Origin: Beaufortia kweichowensis | Lineage: Eukaryota; Chordata; Actinopteri; Cypriniformes; Gastromyzontidae | Assembly: GCA_019155185.1 (NCBI GenBank) | Contig: CM032816.1 | Coordinates: 8,844,510 to 8,908,509 of the forward strand | Length of the DNA stretch: 64,000 nt | Direction of reading: 5' to 3' | In this document: positions 30,408 through 41,800 of the stretch, in pieces | Layout: each line of letters starts with the position of its first letter | How positions within the stretch are numbered: the first letter of the stretch is position 1 | Position numbers and translations under genes: made by a program | The notes under the pieces: model-generated | The model's input: only the letters and a program-made list of their open reading frames with translations | Database searches by the model: none | Told to the model about the DNA's origin: nothing

Positions 30408-32424
30408 ATGGATACGCAGTCGTACCTGCCCGTTTCTCCGGGTATCGGAATGGAGGAGAATTATTTTTCTCTGGATGATATTTTACTGTCTCACGAGCGG
30501 CTCCCGTGCAGGACGGAGTGCGCGTTCCCGCGGCTCGGATTCCTGGAGAAATCCAGCGATACTCGGGACATTCAAGAGGTATTAAAAACAACAGCACTAT
30601 ATCCAGGAGATATATAAGAATGATTTGGTACTTTCTTGAATTTGTATTTGTTTAATTTTAAGTTAAAAACAAAATAAGTGTTGTTTACAATGTAAACATT
30701 AGGTTTAACCTTACAGCCAGACGTCTAAAGAGTAAGTAAAAATTATATTTTTCTGGGAAGCTTTTAAAACAGCACTGAAGGAATTTCTATCTATGCTGGA
30801 CTCCTATTGACTGCTTTTTATTCATTATTTGGCCATTTCAAAAACATTTTTTAAAATAAAATAAATAAAGTTTTAGATTTCTAATTAAAGATTATATTTT
30901 CCCCTACAAAAGTCATTTTTAACATTGAAGTATACACCTTCAGATGAAAAGATTTTTAAAATCCTGAGAAACATTTTTGTCAATTGTGTTTGACTGGTAC
31001 TGTAAATGAGAACCTTTTATGTGATGTAAAAGGCACTTAATTCATGATTCATAAACATTGATTCAGGGGAGTAAGATGGAGATGCCACTGTGGCTGGCCA
31101 AAGGTCTGTATGAGAAGAAGAGGCGAGTGCTGTCTGTGGAGCTGCCCAAGGTGTATCGTGAGGGATGGAGGACTGTATTTGGAGCAGATCCCACTGTGGT
31201 GGACCTTCACAAAATGGGACCCTATTACTATGGCTTAGGCTCCCAGATGCTGCATTTTGACAGTCCTGAAAACCCAGAGATTGCTCAAAGTGTACTCCAG
31301 GTATGTGCTGACTAATTCATTTGTGTGGTGTGATGTAATGCCAAAATGATATTTTTGTAGAGGATGCAAATGCATTGCAATTTTGCAATAAAATCATCCT
31401 ACATAATGTAAAGCACATTCTGTGTAAATATCACCTTGATATTTTTAATATTGACTGAGTAATGACATGTCAAAGATTGAAATCGTGATATTGAAATCGT
31501 TAATTTTGATACTTTAGCCTGGTTTTCACAGACAGGGTCACAATGTTCCCTCAGAATTTGTAATGGATTTAATGGTTGTAATGGGTGTTGTATTGGTTTT
31601 AATGTCTATTGTTGCAATGTTATCTGAACCAATAAAACACCATTAAACCATACTGGAATAATGCCTAAACACACTACATTAAGGGATTTGGTCTTAATGG
31701 TAATTGTAATAGAAGCCATTAGATTTGTATTGTTTTTTTCAACAGGGTTATGATCTGAACTTAATAACCACCATATGATATATGGTGAAGAGGTTTATGT
31801 GGCTTAATTAGCTCATTAGACATATAAGACATGAATTAATAACCAGGTCACAGACGACATGAAACTATGTCCCTTAAGTTTAATTATAGAGGCAAACATA
31901 GTAAATTATAAATATCTGCTGTTTCATGCTTTAACCAGTAGAGGGAGCAATATGTTTACAGTCATTACTAGTAATGACGAGTTGCTGGGCAGATTCTCTG
32001 GTTGAGTTGTCATTAAGTGTAGTTTTGTAAAATTCATTTTACATTTATTTAGTTCAGGGAAGCAAATTTCATAATACACAGCCTTAAAAGGCCACTGGTT
32101 GTGGAAATACACCACAGTTTTAAACAATAAGAAATCAACAACAGTCTCACCTCTATTGTGTTAACTGTATAATATCCCCATCTTTCTCACCAGACTTTTA
32201 TTGGCCGTTTCCGCCGGACCATGGACTCGTCCCAGAACGCCTACAATGAAGACACATCAGCGCTGGTGGAGCGTTTGGACTGCTTGGAGAGGAGCTTGTT
32301 TAAGGCAGGACAAAGTGGACTCAATGGTTTCCAGCAGTGGGAAAAAGGCCGGTCCTCTCACCTTACTGCCTCTAATCTAGTTATAAATTACAGAAAGAGA
32401 AAAATCACAGACTTGCAGTCTTGA
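30408..32424 (+). CDS. gins3: DNA replication complex GINS protein PSF3 (3 exons)
   Basis: GINS3/PSF3 is one of four subunits of the GINS tetramer, which joins CDC45 and MCM2-7 to form the replicative helicase in the nucleus. Exons 30408-30578, 31067-31300 and 32194-32424 sum to 636 nt (211 residues; human 216), all joined in phase 0 with GT-AG splice sites. Recognisable blocks are ENYFSLDDILLSHERLPC near the N-terminus, MPLWLAKGLYEKKRRVLSVE and DLHKMGPYYYGLGSQ in exon 2, and FIGRFRRTMDSSQNAYNED plus TASNLVINYRKRK in exon 3. The chosen ATG follows an open, in-frame upstream stretch, but only from here does the sequence resemble the family. It is immediately followed by the ndrg4 locus, as in human. 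Confidence 0.95.
30765..31005 (+). repeat. Dispersed repeat in gins3 intron 1 (pair with 45400-45640)
   Basis: ATCTATGCTGGACTCCTATT, TATACACCTTCAGAT and TTTGACTGGTACTGTA occur in the same order and spacing at 45400-45640. The second copy also keeps the head CCTGTCAGAAGTTTGGAAAC, which is nearly the inverted copy of its tail. This is a widespread fish element with inverted ends. Confidence 0.7.
31390..31480 (+). repeat. Dispersed repeat (AATCATCCTACATAATG family), copy 3
   Basis: AAATCATCCTACATAATGTA, then CTTGATATTTTTAATATTGA and TGACATGTCAAAGATT, as in the copies at 17385 and (reverse) 10884 and 62265. It lies in gins3 intron 2. Confidence 0.65.
31540..31720. repeat. Dispersed repeat, copy 2 (pair with 1255-1450)
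   Basis: The reverse complement contains TTCTATTACAATTACCATTA and AATGTAGTGTGTTTAGGC, matching 1255-1450. It lies in gins3 intron 2. Confidence 0.6.
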
Positions 32425-32598
32425 GAGATGATCTTAGACAGCAGATTGATAAAAGGGACCGAGACTAGGACTAAGAGCAGATTGCAGTGGTTATTTTGAG
32501 TTTCTTGTAAGTATGTGGGAAATTTTGTGTGTTATTTAGAAACTGTTATGGTTCATTGTTTTTTTACTGTAATATACATTGCTTTGTGTGGTCAAGAT

Positions 32599-32604
32599 AA
32601 TAAA
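32599..32604 (+). terminator. gins3: gins3 poly(A) signal
   Basis: AATAAA lies 175 bases past the gins3 stop codon, with a T/GT-rich stretch about 20-40 bases further on. It would give a short 3' UTR. Confidence 0.55.
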
Positions 32605-32639
32605 TCAAGTTATGCTATTATTTTCATTCTTGGTTTCCA

Positions 32640-33277
32640 TTTTGATATCTAGTGTTACCAAATGGAATTACAAAATCTGATCCCTTGTGGCCCTCGATGC
32701 AACTCGATTGGTTAAGACAACCTCAATCTTATTAGGCAATAACAGGCAATATTTTGATTACTGCCTTTATAAGGATAATACACTGCATTTTTGATCAGGC
32801 ATTACAAACAGCTACCTCTTGGGATCCGGGAGGAATATGATCTCGGCTGACAATGGCAATCAGAGATGTGTCGGCCGATCAATTTGATGTGTTATTTTAA
32901 AGCGATCTATACGTTTCGTATATTAATACTGAAAATAATAAAGACTCACTTTGATGGACAATTTTAATCATTTATGGTTTCTGATAATCTATGAGCTCTT
33001 ATATTTAGCATATTAGAGGTGACATCCAATGCTTCACCACATTGTGTGTGCGTGCTTGTGAGCCTTATTTACGTCATTCAACACAAGGACAAATCAAATC
33101 GTGTGTCTCCACACCTCACTGCCTCTCTGCTTTCCTCCCACCACATAAAGCAAACGTTGTAAGTCGGTCTGTCCTTCAGACTCTGCATACATCAAGCGAA
33201 TCTCTTTTTTTTTTTGCACAAGTTTCAGATTTCAAATGTCTTTGCTTTTGGTTTAACAAGTCTGTTTATGAATGCAG
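32640..33277. other. Intergenic, gins3 to unidentified exon pair
   Basis: AT-rich sequence without a recognised gene. The reading frame of the following exon stays open leftwards to 33042, but the translated text there looks non-coding. Confidence 0.45.
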
Positions 33278-33808
33278 AGTCCCAGCTGCTTGTTCATGTG
33301 TAAAATGTGGGTCGCCTGATGAGAACGACATCATTCGTGATTCTGAAATGGAAGTTATTGATATGTCCCTCTGGGGTGCTCGTATTGACCCTGTTATCTC
33401 TGTGCAGCCTCAGTCGAGTCGCTTTGGGTGAGACAGAAGGGGTTTATCGATTTCTTTTCTTTTTTAAGGTCTGATTCAACTAAAGTCATTCACTGCCCTA
33501 CAGTTCTCCTGATGTTACATCATTAGGTGGCTTTATTACATACAAAAAGGTTCAGGACTTTAGCCATACTGGTAATGTTTCCATAAATGCCTTTTGACCT
33601 TATGGGATTAAGTAAAAATAAATTGCTTTTTATTGCTTTTGGTTCTCTTTTTAGACGTTTAACACCATAATACAGTAATAATTTCACTGTAAGTAGCTTT
33701 GAATCTTTCTTTTTCTCATTTTAAGGTGACATGGTTAATATGATGGCAAGTATCCAGAAGGTCATGAGTCATGTGATGTCACAGCTGAAACCCTACAGCA
33801 AGATCTGA
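33278..33808 (+). CDS. Two exon-like open stretches of an unidentified protein
   Basis: I do not recognise this protein. Exon A (33278-33427) follows TTTATGAATGCAG and ends at the strong donor GG|GTGAGA. It encodes 49 full codons beginning VPAACSCVKCGSPDENDIIR and including DMSLWGARIDPVISVQPQSS. About 300 bases on, a second stretch reads DMVNMMASIQKVMSHVMSQL and ends KPYSKI with TGA at 33806-33808. The best acceptor (TTTTAAG before 33726) joins in a phase that meets TGA at once. A later acceptor (GGCAAG before 33751) joins in phase and keeps the C-terminus from IQKVM. No upstream exon or start codon was found. It could be the 3' end of a small gene, a decayed gene, or chance. Confidence 0.3.
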
Positions 33809-36227
33809 CTCCGGACACTTCAGATAGAAGCATCTGGACAATGTCTACATAGTATTTAGGTGGTTGACAAAAGTGTATGTCATATGGCGTGACCTACAAA
33901 AAGTATGTAAGTAGAAAAAAAACTAAAAATTACAGTAAGATAAATCTCTCATGCTATTTGTATATTTTTATTTCTTTCTACATTTTTGCTGTCACACCAT
34001 AGGACACAGTCACATATTTATTTGTCAACTACCCATTTATCATTTTACAACCCAGATGGAGTACTGTATATAGCATTTATAGTGTGTATCTCCCCGCTCG
34101 CTTTAAAATCCCATGTTACAGTTTCATAGCCTCCTTGTAAATGTAGTCGAGTAGTTCTCCATCACTTCCCGCAGGGTAGAAGAATCTTCTAGATCACTTT
34201 TGTTGTTGTTGCTCAATGAACTGCTTCTGACCTTCGCAGTGTTTCTGGCATGAGATAGTGATATACTGTTGTACGTGAAGGTCGTAAACAAGAAGTTGAC
34301 CCCATAAACGTGTTAATAGTCTCTGTTTTCTGTTATCGGGATGAATCGGTGACAGTGGAGTTTAAGGTACACATGAGACATTTTAAGGGGACACTTAAAT
34401 ATTTACAATGAAGATGCTTTTTACTGAATGTTGTGTGTGATCTCAATGCCAGTGCTACATATTATTATGATATAGTATAACAGCACTGTTTGTTTTTGTT
34501 AGCAGAAAAAAACTACAAAATGTTGTGTAAATGCAAGTATTTCGATATTTAGTGGTATGCAGAACTTGATTATTATTGTTCTTAATAGTTGGGTTCTTTT
34601 GCTTTTGAGTCTGTTTAAAATAGTTGTTTATTTATTTATATTAATTTTTTATATATTTATAATATAATTTAAAATATTTTAAAATGAATATATTTATAAT
34701 TATAAATATATATAATTTATAATATAATTAATGTTTGAACATTTTTTGGTGAAAAGTACAACGCAAACGTTTTTCTAACGTGTTTTGGTAATATAGTGCA
34801 GTTCTGTAATAATACAATATATTGCGTATAAGTTCCAGCAGTTATCGGCATATGAAATTTTGATACAGTGAGCCGTTTATGACCACAATTTATTCATATT
34901 GCACATTAAGCTAAACTTTTATAAATCACGGTGTACACTACAATTTTCAGGCTCACAGAATCTCCAACAGCAATATTTTAATAATTCATGTAAAATGAAA
35001 TCTGGCGATAAAAGGTTATGGATTGTGTTTATTTTGTAGTTTTACAACACCATGAGTTTAAATTAGCATTATATATTTTTGTTTGCCTTTGGCATCTGAT
35101 AGAACATTTGGACCCGGAAGCGGTGGTGCATGACAGCAGATTTAACAAGGGGACTGCACAAAAAAACCATGAGAAACTTTAACCAAACAATTCTTTTCTC
35201 TCTCAATGGCTCTCAAACAAATTGCAGATTCATTTTTTGCCTGTGAGGTTGCTGCAAAAGATTTGGAATCCCATCTGTCCTAAACTGTTTTCCATATTTC
35301 TTCGTCAAGGTCGAGTTTCCCCAAGTTTCCGCCGTTTGTCTCTGAACTTCTTTCAACTTTCAGACGTTCTGGTAAGCAGATTTGAGACCTTCTCTAAGGA
35401 ACAGACATGACTTGGAGGCATGGAGGAAAAAGAGTGAGAGATGGAGAGTGAAACAGAGGTGTCAGGATTAGCCGTATCTGAGCAAACGCCCACGTTCTGC
35501 TCTTCAGATGTGGCTGATCTCTCCCCGGCTGTGCTTGTTTTATTCTGGAGCAACAGATCTAACAACCCTGCACGCTGGAGTAGGTGGGAGGTTGAGAACG
35601 GTGTTCATTTCAATTTTTTCCTATGAGGTACAAACTCGGCTGTTGTTGAATGTGTTTTTAAGAGAGCGTTTTAGAAATCTGAACCACCTGTAGCACATCA
35701 TCCATCTGTTATATTAGCTGTGTTGTTTTAGAGATCCACCCTTTGGTTTAACCTCAGATTGACCTGTCTTTCATACAGAAAATAAGCAAAGAGATCATTC
35801 ATTGTGCAATACACTGTAATGCTGTATCTCTGCTTGTTTTTGCTTTTCTCTATCCATGTCACTTGATGCCAGTTTGATGGACAAGTGCACCCTGAGCAGA
35901 TGAGAAAAACGATCCATAAATATCGGACTTCAGCGAGGCACTCTGTTTCGTTCCTGTTATGATGGAGAGATGAGTCATTATTCCACTGTCTACCTCTCGC
36001 TTTATTTATCCTTTTGCCGTCATTTGTCTCACACTTTAGCACATATATTTTTGTGTTACTGGCAAAATCACATCTGGATGTAAGCATGAACTGGTCACCC
36101 ACATATCTTTCAAAACCCTATAGACTTTTTTGTCATTCTTTTATGAGACACAAAAGGAGCGTTTCGTAACAAAAAATGCATTAAATACAATGAGTAATTG
36201 GTAAGCATGGCTGTCAAGCAAAATTCT

Positions 36228-36435
36228 TAGGAAATAGTTCACCATAGTTTACCAAAAAATAATATATCTTTAATCATTTATTCATGTCATTGTAAACCTT
36301 TTTGAGTTTCTTCTGCAGAACACAAAAGAATATATTTTGAAGAATGTTTGTAACCAAACAACATTGACTCCCATTGACTTCCATTGTATGAACACAAAAC
36401 CACATTTCTCAAAATATCTTTTTTTGTTTTCCACA
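36228..36435. repeat. Cyprinid-type fold-back repeat (MITE-like), copy 2
   Basis: GGAAATAGTTCACC at the left, then TTCTTCTGCAGAACACAAAA and TTGACTTCCATTGTATG at the centre, then an inverted return (CTCAAAATATCTTTTTTTGT). Same family as 23602, 46915 and 58985. It is non-coding. Confidence 0.7.
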
Positions 36436-37184
36436 GACAGGTTCGAAAGGAAATTAGTAGTAAACAAATATTGACTAAATTCATAAGATTTGGCCAATTG
36501 TTTCTACATGTAATACAGCAATTTATTTACTGGCACTCTCCATATGACTTATGGCTGATTATGTTGTCTCTGTAACTCCATATATCACATTGGCACAGCT
36601 ACAGAAAAACACACCTCAGATAAACGAAAGACTTCCAAACGTGCTCAGCCTATCAACCCCGACCCACTTCGCTGCCAGGTTTCTCCCAATTCCCCACTTC
36701 AAGTCTGGCTATAGTCCATCTACTGTTCTAGACCTTTCTAAAAAAGGCAAATGACCCATTTCTTCTTATCGCAGGGCTAAACTGGAGACAAATAAGGGTC
36801 AATTACTGTTCGAGACTTTGTGCCAAGAATCTGGCCTGTATTTTTTCAACAAACGATGAAGCAGGAATTTGTAAACCATGCTGCAGTGTTGAGAACTCGA
36901 CTGTAATTCAGGGTTAGATTTTAGCTGAAGAGCCGACAGCACCCTTTGGCAAAGAATACTCTCAGGACGCCGGGTACTGTGAAGTCCCATAGCTGTGATT
37001 TGATTATATGTGACGTTCCTCATTTAATTAAGTCAACAACTGTGCTGAAAAACTGTGGGGTTAACATCTCTCTTAGATGATGACAGGAACCTGCCATGGG
37101 CGATTCAGTCAATTGCCATGAGCTCAGTAGGGCAAAAGGACATCAACAATCCAACTAAGCCAAAAACAATCATGGGTTCGATTA

Positions 37185-37232
37185 ACACCTGGATAAAGCA
37201 TCTGCCAAACGTATAAATGTCTAATTCTTAAA
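37185..37232 (-). repeat. Fragment of teleost CATTTAGC repeat
   Basis: ACACCTGGATAAAGCATCTG followed by CCAAACGTATAAATGT resembles the inverted head of the repeat in ldhd intron 10. Only about 45 bases are kept. Confidence 0.4.
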
Positions 37233-37921
37233 CGTGCCAGACCATATTGTTAAAGTTGGTTTAAAAATGGTTTGTGGTCAGCATAAATAAGAACAATGAA
37301 GCAACAAGTTGGCATGTGTTGCTATTTTCCTATTCAATTTTGTGCCAGTCATATAAAAGCGTTCATTTATTTACATTCCTGATGCTGGCTCCATAGTGAG
37401 TTACGTGCTCTATCCAAATGTAAAAGACCCTTAAAACATTGCCAGGGAAAAGATTTATAGGTTTAAAAAATGCTGACAACTTCCTTTCAGAAGCTGTTGG
37501 CTCCAGACAGCATATGAACTCCAGACATCAGGAGTTTTCTTAGTAAAGCATGGAAGAGTAATAAATACGGAGAATGTGAAGACAAGACACATGTTTAGCC
37601 TTGGGGTGTATTAATTGATTCAGTGTGATGTATTAGTCTCTGTATTTTGTAAATGGCACTTTGATCATCAATACAAACATTTGTCTAAAATGTTTCTCTC
37701 TTCCCAGTCCCCTAAGGTGAAAACGATCATGTTTCATGTTTACACATCAACGCCTACCAGGCAATTTCGAACGCCCCACCGTGTCAACTTCGCTAGTGAA
37801 TGAAGGTTAGCCAATCACAACAGAGGTCATTTACATTTACAAAAATGATATTATTTAATAGTTGGGATAGGGTGGAAAATAGTCATGTGAAACTAAATAT
37901 AGATTACCTGATCTCATTCAT

Positions 37922-38018
37922 ACGTATTTTACAAGGTGGCTAATTCACAGGAATTTGTACAATTTGAATCACACTAAAACGTATAAATTAGGTGAATTAG
38001 CCACCTCATAAAATACGT
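37922..38018. repeat. Hairpin-forming inverted repeat, 27-base arms
   Basis: The left arm 37922-37948 (ACGTATTTTACAAGGTGGCT, then AATTCAC) pairs with the right arm 37992-38018 at 25 of 27 positions, around a 43-base loop. A related single arm (TTTTGCAAGGTGGCTAATTT) lies at 49438. It looks like a small fold-back element upstream of ndrg4. Confidence 0.75.
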
Positions 38019-38639
38019 CCAAATTGACATTGTGTTGTCTTGTCAGTAGTCTTCAGGAGAAAACAGTAAAGCAGAAATGCTGTGTAGCAACTTGTGCATG
38101 GGCGTATGTGTCTGCAAATCATGCTGTGATGAGTAAATGTGTAGGCTTGTTATTACAGTGTTTGGGTGGGTATATGAGCATGTACTTCTAATCTGTATGA
38201 GCAGTATCTAATAAAAACTGACCAAACAAAGCTCACGCCTCCTCATCACGTCTTCTCCCTGAAGTGTAACCGTAGTTTGTGCAGAGCTCACAGTCTCTCA
38301 CGGTCTAATTGAACAGCCTTTCCTCTTAAGCTTCAAGGCTTTGCTGAGTTTTTCAGCGTCTCGCTAATGCTTCACATCACATCTTTGTTTTCATCGTTGC
38401 CTTTTGTATGCGAAAATACTCAATTTATAAGATGCCATCATTGTTTTAGTCTTTTGGTTTTATATATTATATAAGTGCTCAAAACACTGCTTTACTTATT
38501 TAACAACTACAAAAATGAGCCTTCAATACATGTCTCTCTTCCCTTCTCGCTCTCATCTGTCGGTATGGCTCAGGCAACATCATCCAAAAGGACACGTGTT
38601 CTGTGTTTATTACCAAGCAGGGGAGGGGGCGAGCGAGCA

Positions 38640-38806
38640 AGAGAGAGAGAGAGAGAGGGCGGATCAGACGTTGCGAGAGATTCACACAGCAGAGCCTTCA
38701 CAGGGTAGACAGCATCTCTGCGAATCACACTCACGACAAACAGTAAGAGGGTCTGAAGACACCAAAATCCTTCACACCGCAGCAGAAACACCATCTTTTA
38801 GAAGAG
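38640..38806 (+). promoter_or_regulatory. ndrg4: Probable non-coding first exon of long ndrg4 form
   Basis: After a GC-rich GGGGAGGGGGCGAGC stretch and a short GA run, about 150 bases of mixed sequence end in the good donor GAAGAG|GTAAGA (last exon base 38806). No conserved frame is present. Its position 6.2 kb upstream of the first long-form coding exon fits a 5' UTR exon of ndrg4. The start boundary is approximate. Confidence 0.4.
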
Positions 38807-41800
38807 GTAAGAAAGATCTCCCTTCTCTTTGCATTTGTTTGTGTAGATATGTGCAAGATTAATCACAGGGACTCTTAAGACATGTAAGGTCAAAGTGATC
38901 ACTTGGTTGTTTTGGTGCAAGGTTGGATGAAGGTTTGGCCTGATGTTCTTGAGATGTAACATTACAGTCATTACTCTGTATTTTGCACACTGCGTTTCGT
39001 ACGTGTCCAGTTCCGTCCTTTGCATTGCCATGAGTAGGAAGTCGACAGGTTGAATTTATTAACCCCGCAAAATTACTGCGTCAGACAGACAGGCTTTGCC
39101 AAAAACAGCAAGCCAACAAGACTACCCTTTAATCGGAGGGTCAGTCAACTAACAGGTGTCTTTTCCCCTTCGCTGGATTAACTCTATCTACCGTGGTGCT
39201 GAGATGTATTCGGGCCTGTGTTATAACAGATAAGCACAGCATTTGTTTTTCTCCCTCTTCCTAATCTCAATAACACTTCATAAAATATCTGACGCCAGTG
39301 TAACTGGTGGGGAGCCAGCTTGTGTTGGAAAGCTGCAGGGCCGTGGAACTTTCCAGGGTGGTTCAATTGGAGCTGTCACAAGCTTTGACGCTTTCAGTTT
39401 GGTGATTGATGGCCGCTGTTTAGCTTGTGCCATAATGTGAGAACTGTTGTGATTTTTAACAGCGAATGACTGATGCGTTAATCCCGGTTGGTTGGGTGTA
39501 TTGTGACTCATTGCTGGTGGGAAATTAAGCATGCAGTTTAATCACTAATACGAGGGATGAATAATAATATGTGAAAAAGAAGTATTAATAAAGAGAAGTA
39601 GTGACGATTTTCTGTAACAATCAGCTTTAAAATGAAAGATGCCAAAGAGAACTTGATGCAAGGCTGTGATGTATTTTTTTGCTACAGTACGTCTCAGTGC
39701 AAGTCAACATCGAGATGGCCCGGTTTTCTGGATTACATAACAATGCAACAGACGCCTTGGAAACTTTTCTGTCTTACAAAACCCATACTTCCTGGAAGCT
39801 TTCCCTGTTAAACTGTTGTAATGCTCGATCACTGAGCGTGGACAAAGAACCGCCTATGATTGTTAGCTTTTCTTTAGGCTTTAGTGGTACCACTAACTTT
39901 CTTCTTGATAAAGAATGTAATTTATGGAGGATTTAAAAAAATGCTTTGGATTTATTTCATAATGCAAGCCTTCCCTGGGTCGAAATTCTGAATATCTGCT
40001 CAGGACAACATACAAACTGTTTGCCGAATATTGTGTATAGCTGAATTACAAATGGATCTTGTTTTGTACTGATAGATGGGGCCTGGATTGTTCTGGAACT
40101 TCCCATCCAAGACTAGCTGCACGGTTCCACAGAGCCTGCTGCAGACAATGTACGTAGTTCCGCCTGTAAACGAGGCTGTAGCTTTTATTTTCCGTTTCTG
40201 GCATTCATCTCCTCATTTTTTGTCCGTCTTTTTGCTTGTGAATTCCATGGCCAGTTGCTGTGTCTGACCACACCTTGATTTGTCGACCAATCACTGAGCT
40301 GTGTGCCAAACAAGGTCAAGTGTCAATAACCAATCATTACTCATAACTCATTGGCCAGTAGTTGTAGATTGTTCATCGACCATGAATAGATATTTATGTG
40401 TCCAAGCTGTTTTTACGTACAGTAGAAAGATCAATTTGATCATGTTCACCATATTGGAATGTAAATTATGATGGTTAGATAAGTGATGAAATTGCGGATG
40501 GTAATTTATTCCCTTTAAATCATCATCACTGCAGCAATAAAAGCAGAACTTTAGAAACAATTTTACAACCTTAGATATGACAATAATTTTTCTATTATTG
40601 TGCATAATGCGTAAGTCTCTGTTGTTTGTTTATGATATATTGCAATATATATTGTATATTATTGCAATATGTAAATAGTTTTTTAATTATCCATGGATTT
40701 TTATTACTATTAGTATTAAATGTAGTTTTGCACACCCCAGTGACTAAATACATTGGACATTTTTCCCCTCAGAATTACCAAGAATCTTCAATTTGCACTT
40801 TGCTGCCAATACAGCTTACAACTAAATCAAGCCCCACGACACCAATATCAATTTTAATAAACTAAAATGAATGAAAAATCTCCATGGATAATCCGAGTGC
40901 CCATAAGCATGAACAGCGGATATGAGCCGGAGTCTGATCCAAATAAACGGACAGCTGTGATACAATCTCAAGTGATAGCTTTTAGATGCAGGTTATTTAT
41001 CAAAATGGATGAACGGCCATTACAGAGTCATTCAGTTTAATTAATTTAGTTTAAAACCACATCTAAAATCCCAGGATTGATTTCCAGCTTTACAGTAAAA
41101 AACAGCCATGGAGGAAGGTTCGGCCAGGTTACTGTACTTTTGGCTATGGTGAAAGGGTCCCATTGAGGACCACATACCATTTCACCTTCTGTCACACGGC
41201 AGCTCCTGACAAGAGGCAGCGTGAGGGACATGCTGGTGGTACAATGCTATCAGGACGTCTCTGACACCAGGCCTGAAGACCAGATAGCCTTTACTGGCTC
41301 TTTAGATGTTACCCAGAATCCCACTGGAGGTGTGAAGTGAGATCTCTGAGGGATCCAGATTAACTGTTAAATCTGAATAGTGCTGTGTTGTTGTGTTATA
41401 GCCAAAAGGTTTCTTTAAGTGCACCAGTGCGTAGTATTCGTGACAGTCAGATCATGCATATTTTACAAAAATACAGGTTTACATTTCCTGGATCAGTGTA
41501 CAGTATATGGTGTTGAGCTTGTGATGTCTCATTTAAAGAGTTTTTATGTATATATCGTGTTAGGTAAATGTATATGTAAACGTACATTTTAAAGTTTTAA
41601 TCCTTGATCCTGATTGGTCGGAAGGGATTTTACTTTATAAAAGTTACTGATACATATTTTAAAGCTTTATTTTTTGTATTGTAAGGTAACTGTTGTAAGA
41701 TACGTGCTTAATCGTGAATAAGTCACTACAATAAAGCACAATTGCTTACTTCTGATTCATGATAATGTGCATAAATGATGTAAAAGAACTGCCAAATTGT

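Larger units (their letters stand above)
33810..38640. other. Intergenic region upstream of ndrg4
   Basis: About 4.8 kb with no recognised coding exon. It is very AT-rich at 34600-34740. It holds the repeats listed at 36228, 37185 and 37922. The short open frames between 35222 and 37803 have no splice support and no protein-like sequence. Confidence 0.5.

Noticed and set aside
30307..30597. Minus-strand open frame of 96 codons
   Set aside because: It is the antisense shadow of gins3 exon 1.
33042..33277. Upstream extension of the orphan frame as an N-terminus with its own ATG
   Set aside because: The translated text looks non-coding and a plausible acceptor lies at 33277; only the part after 33278 looks like protein.
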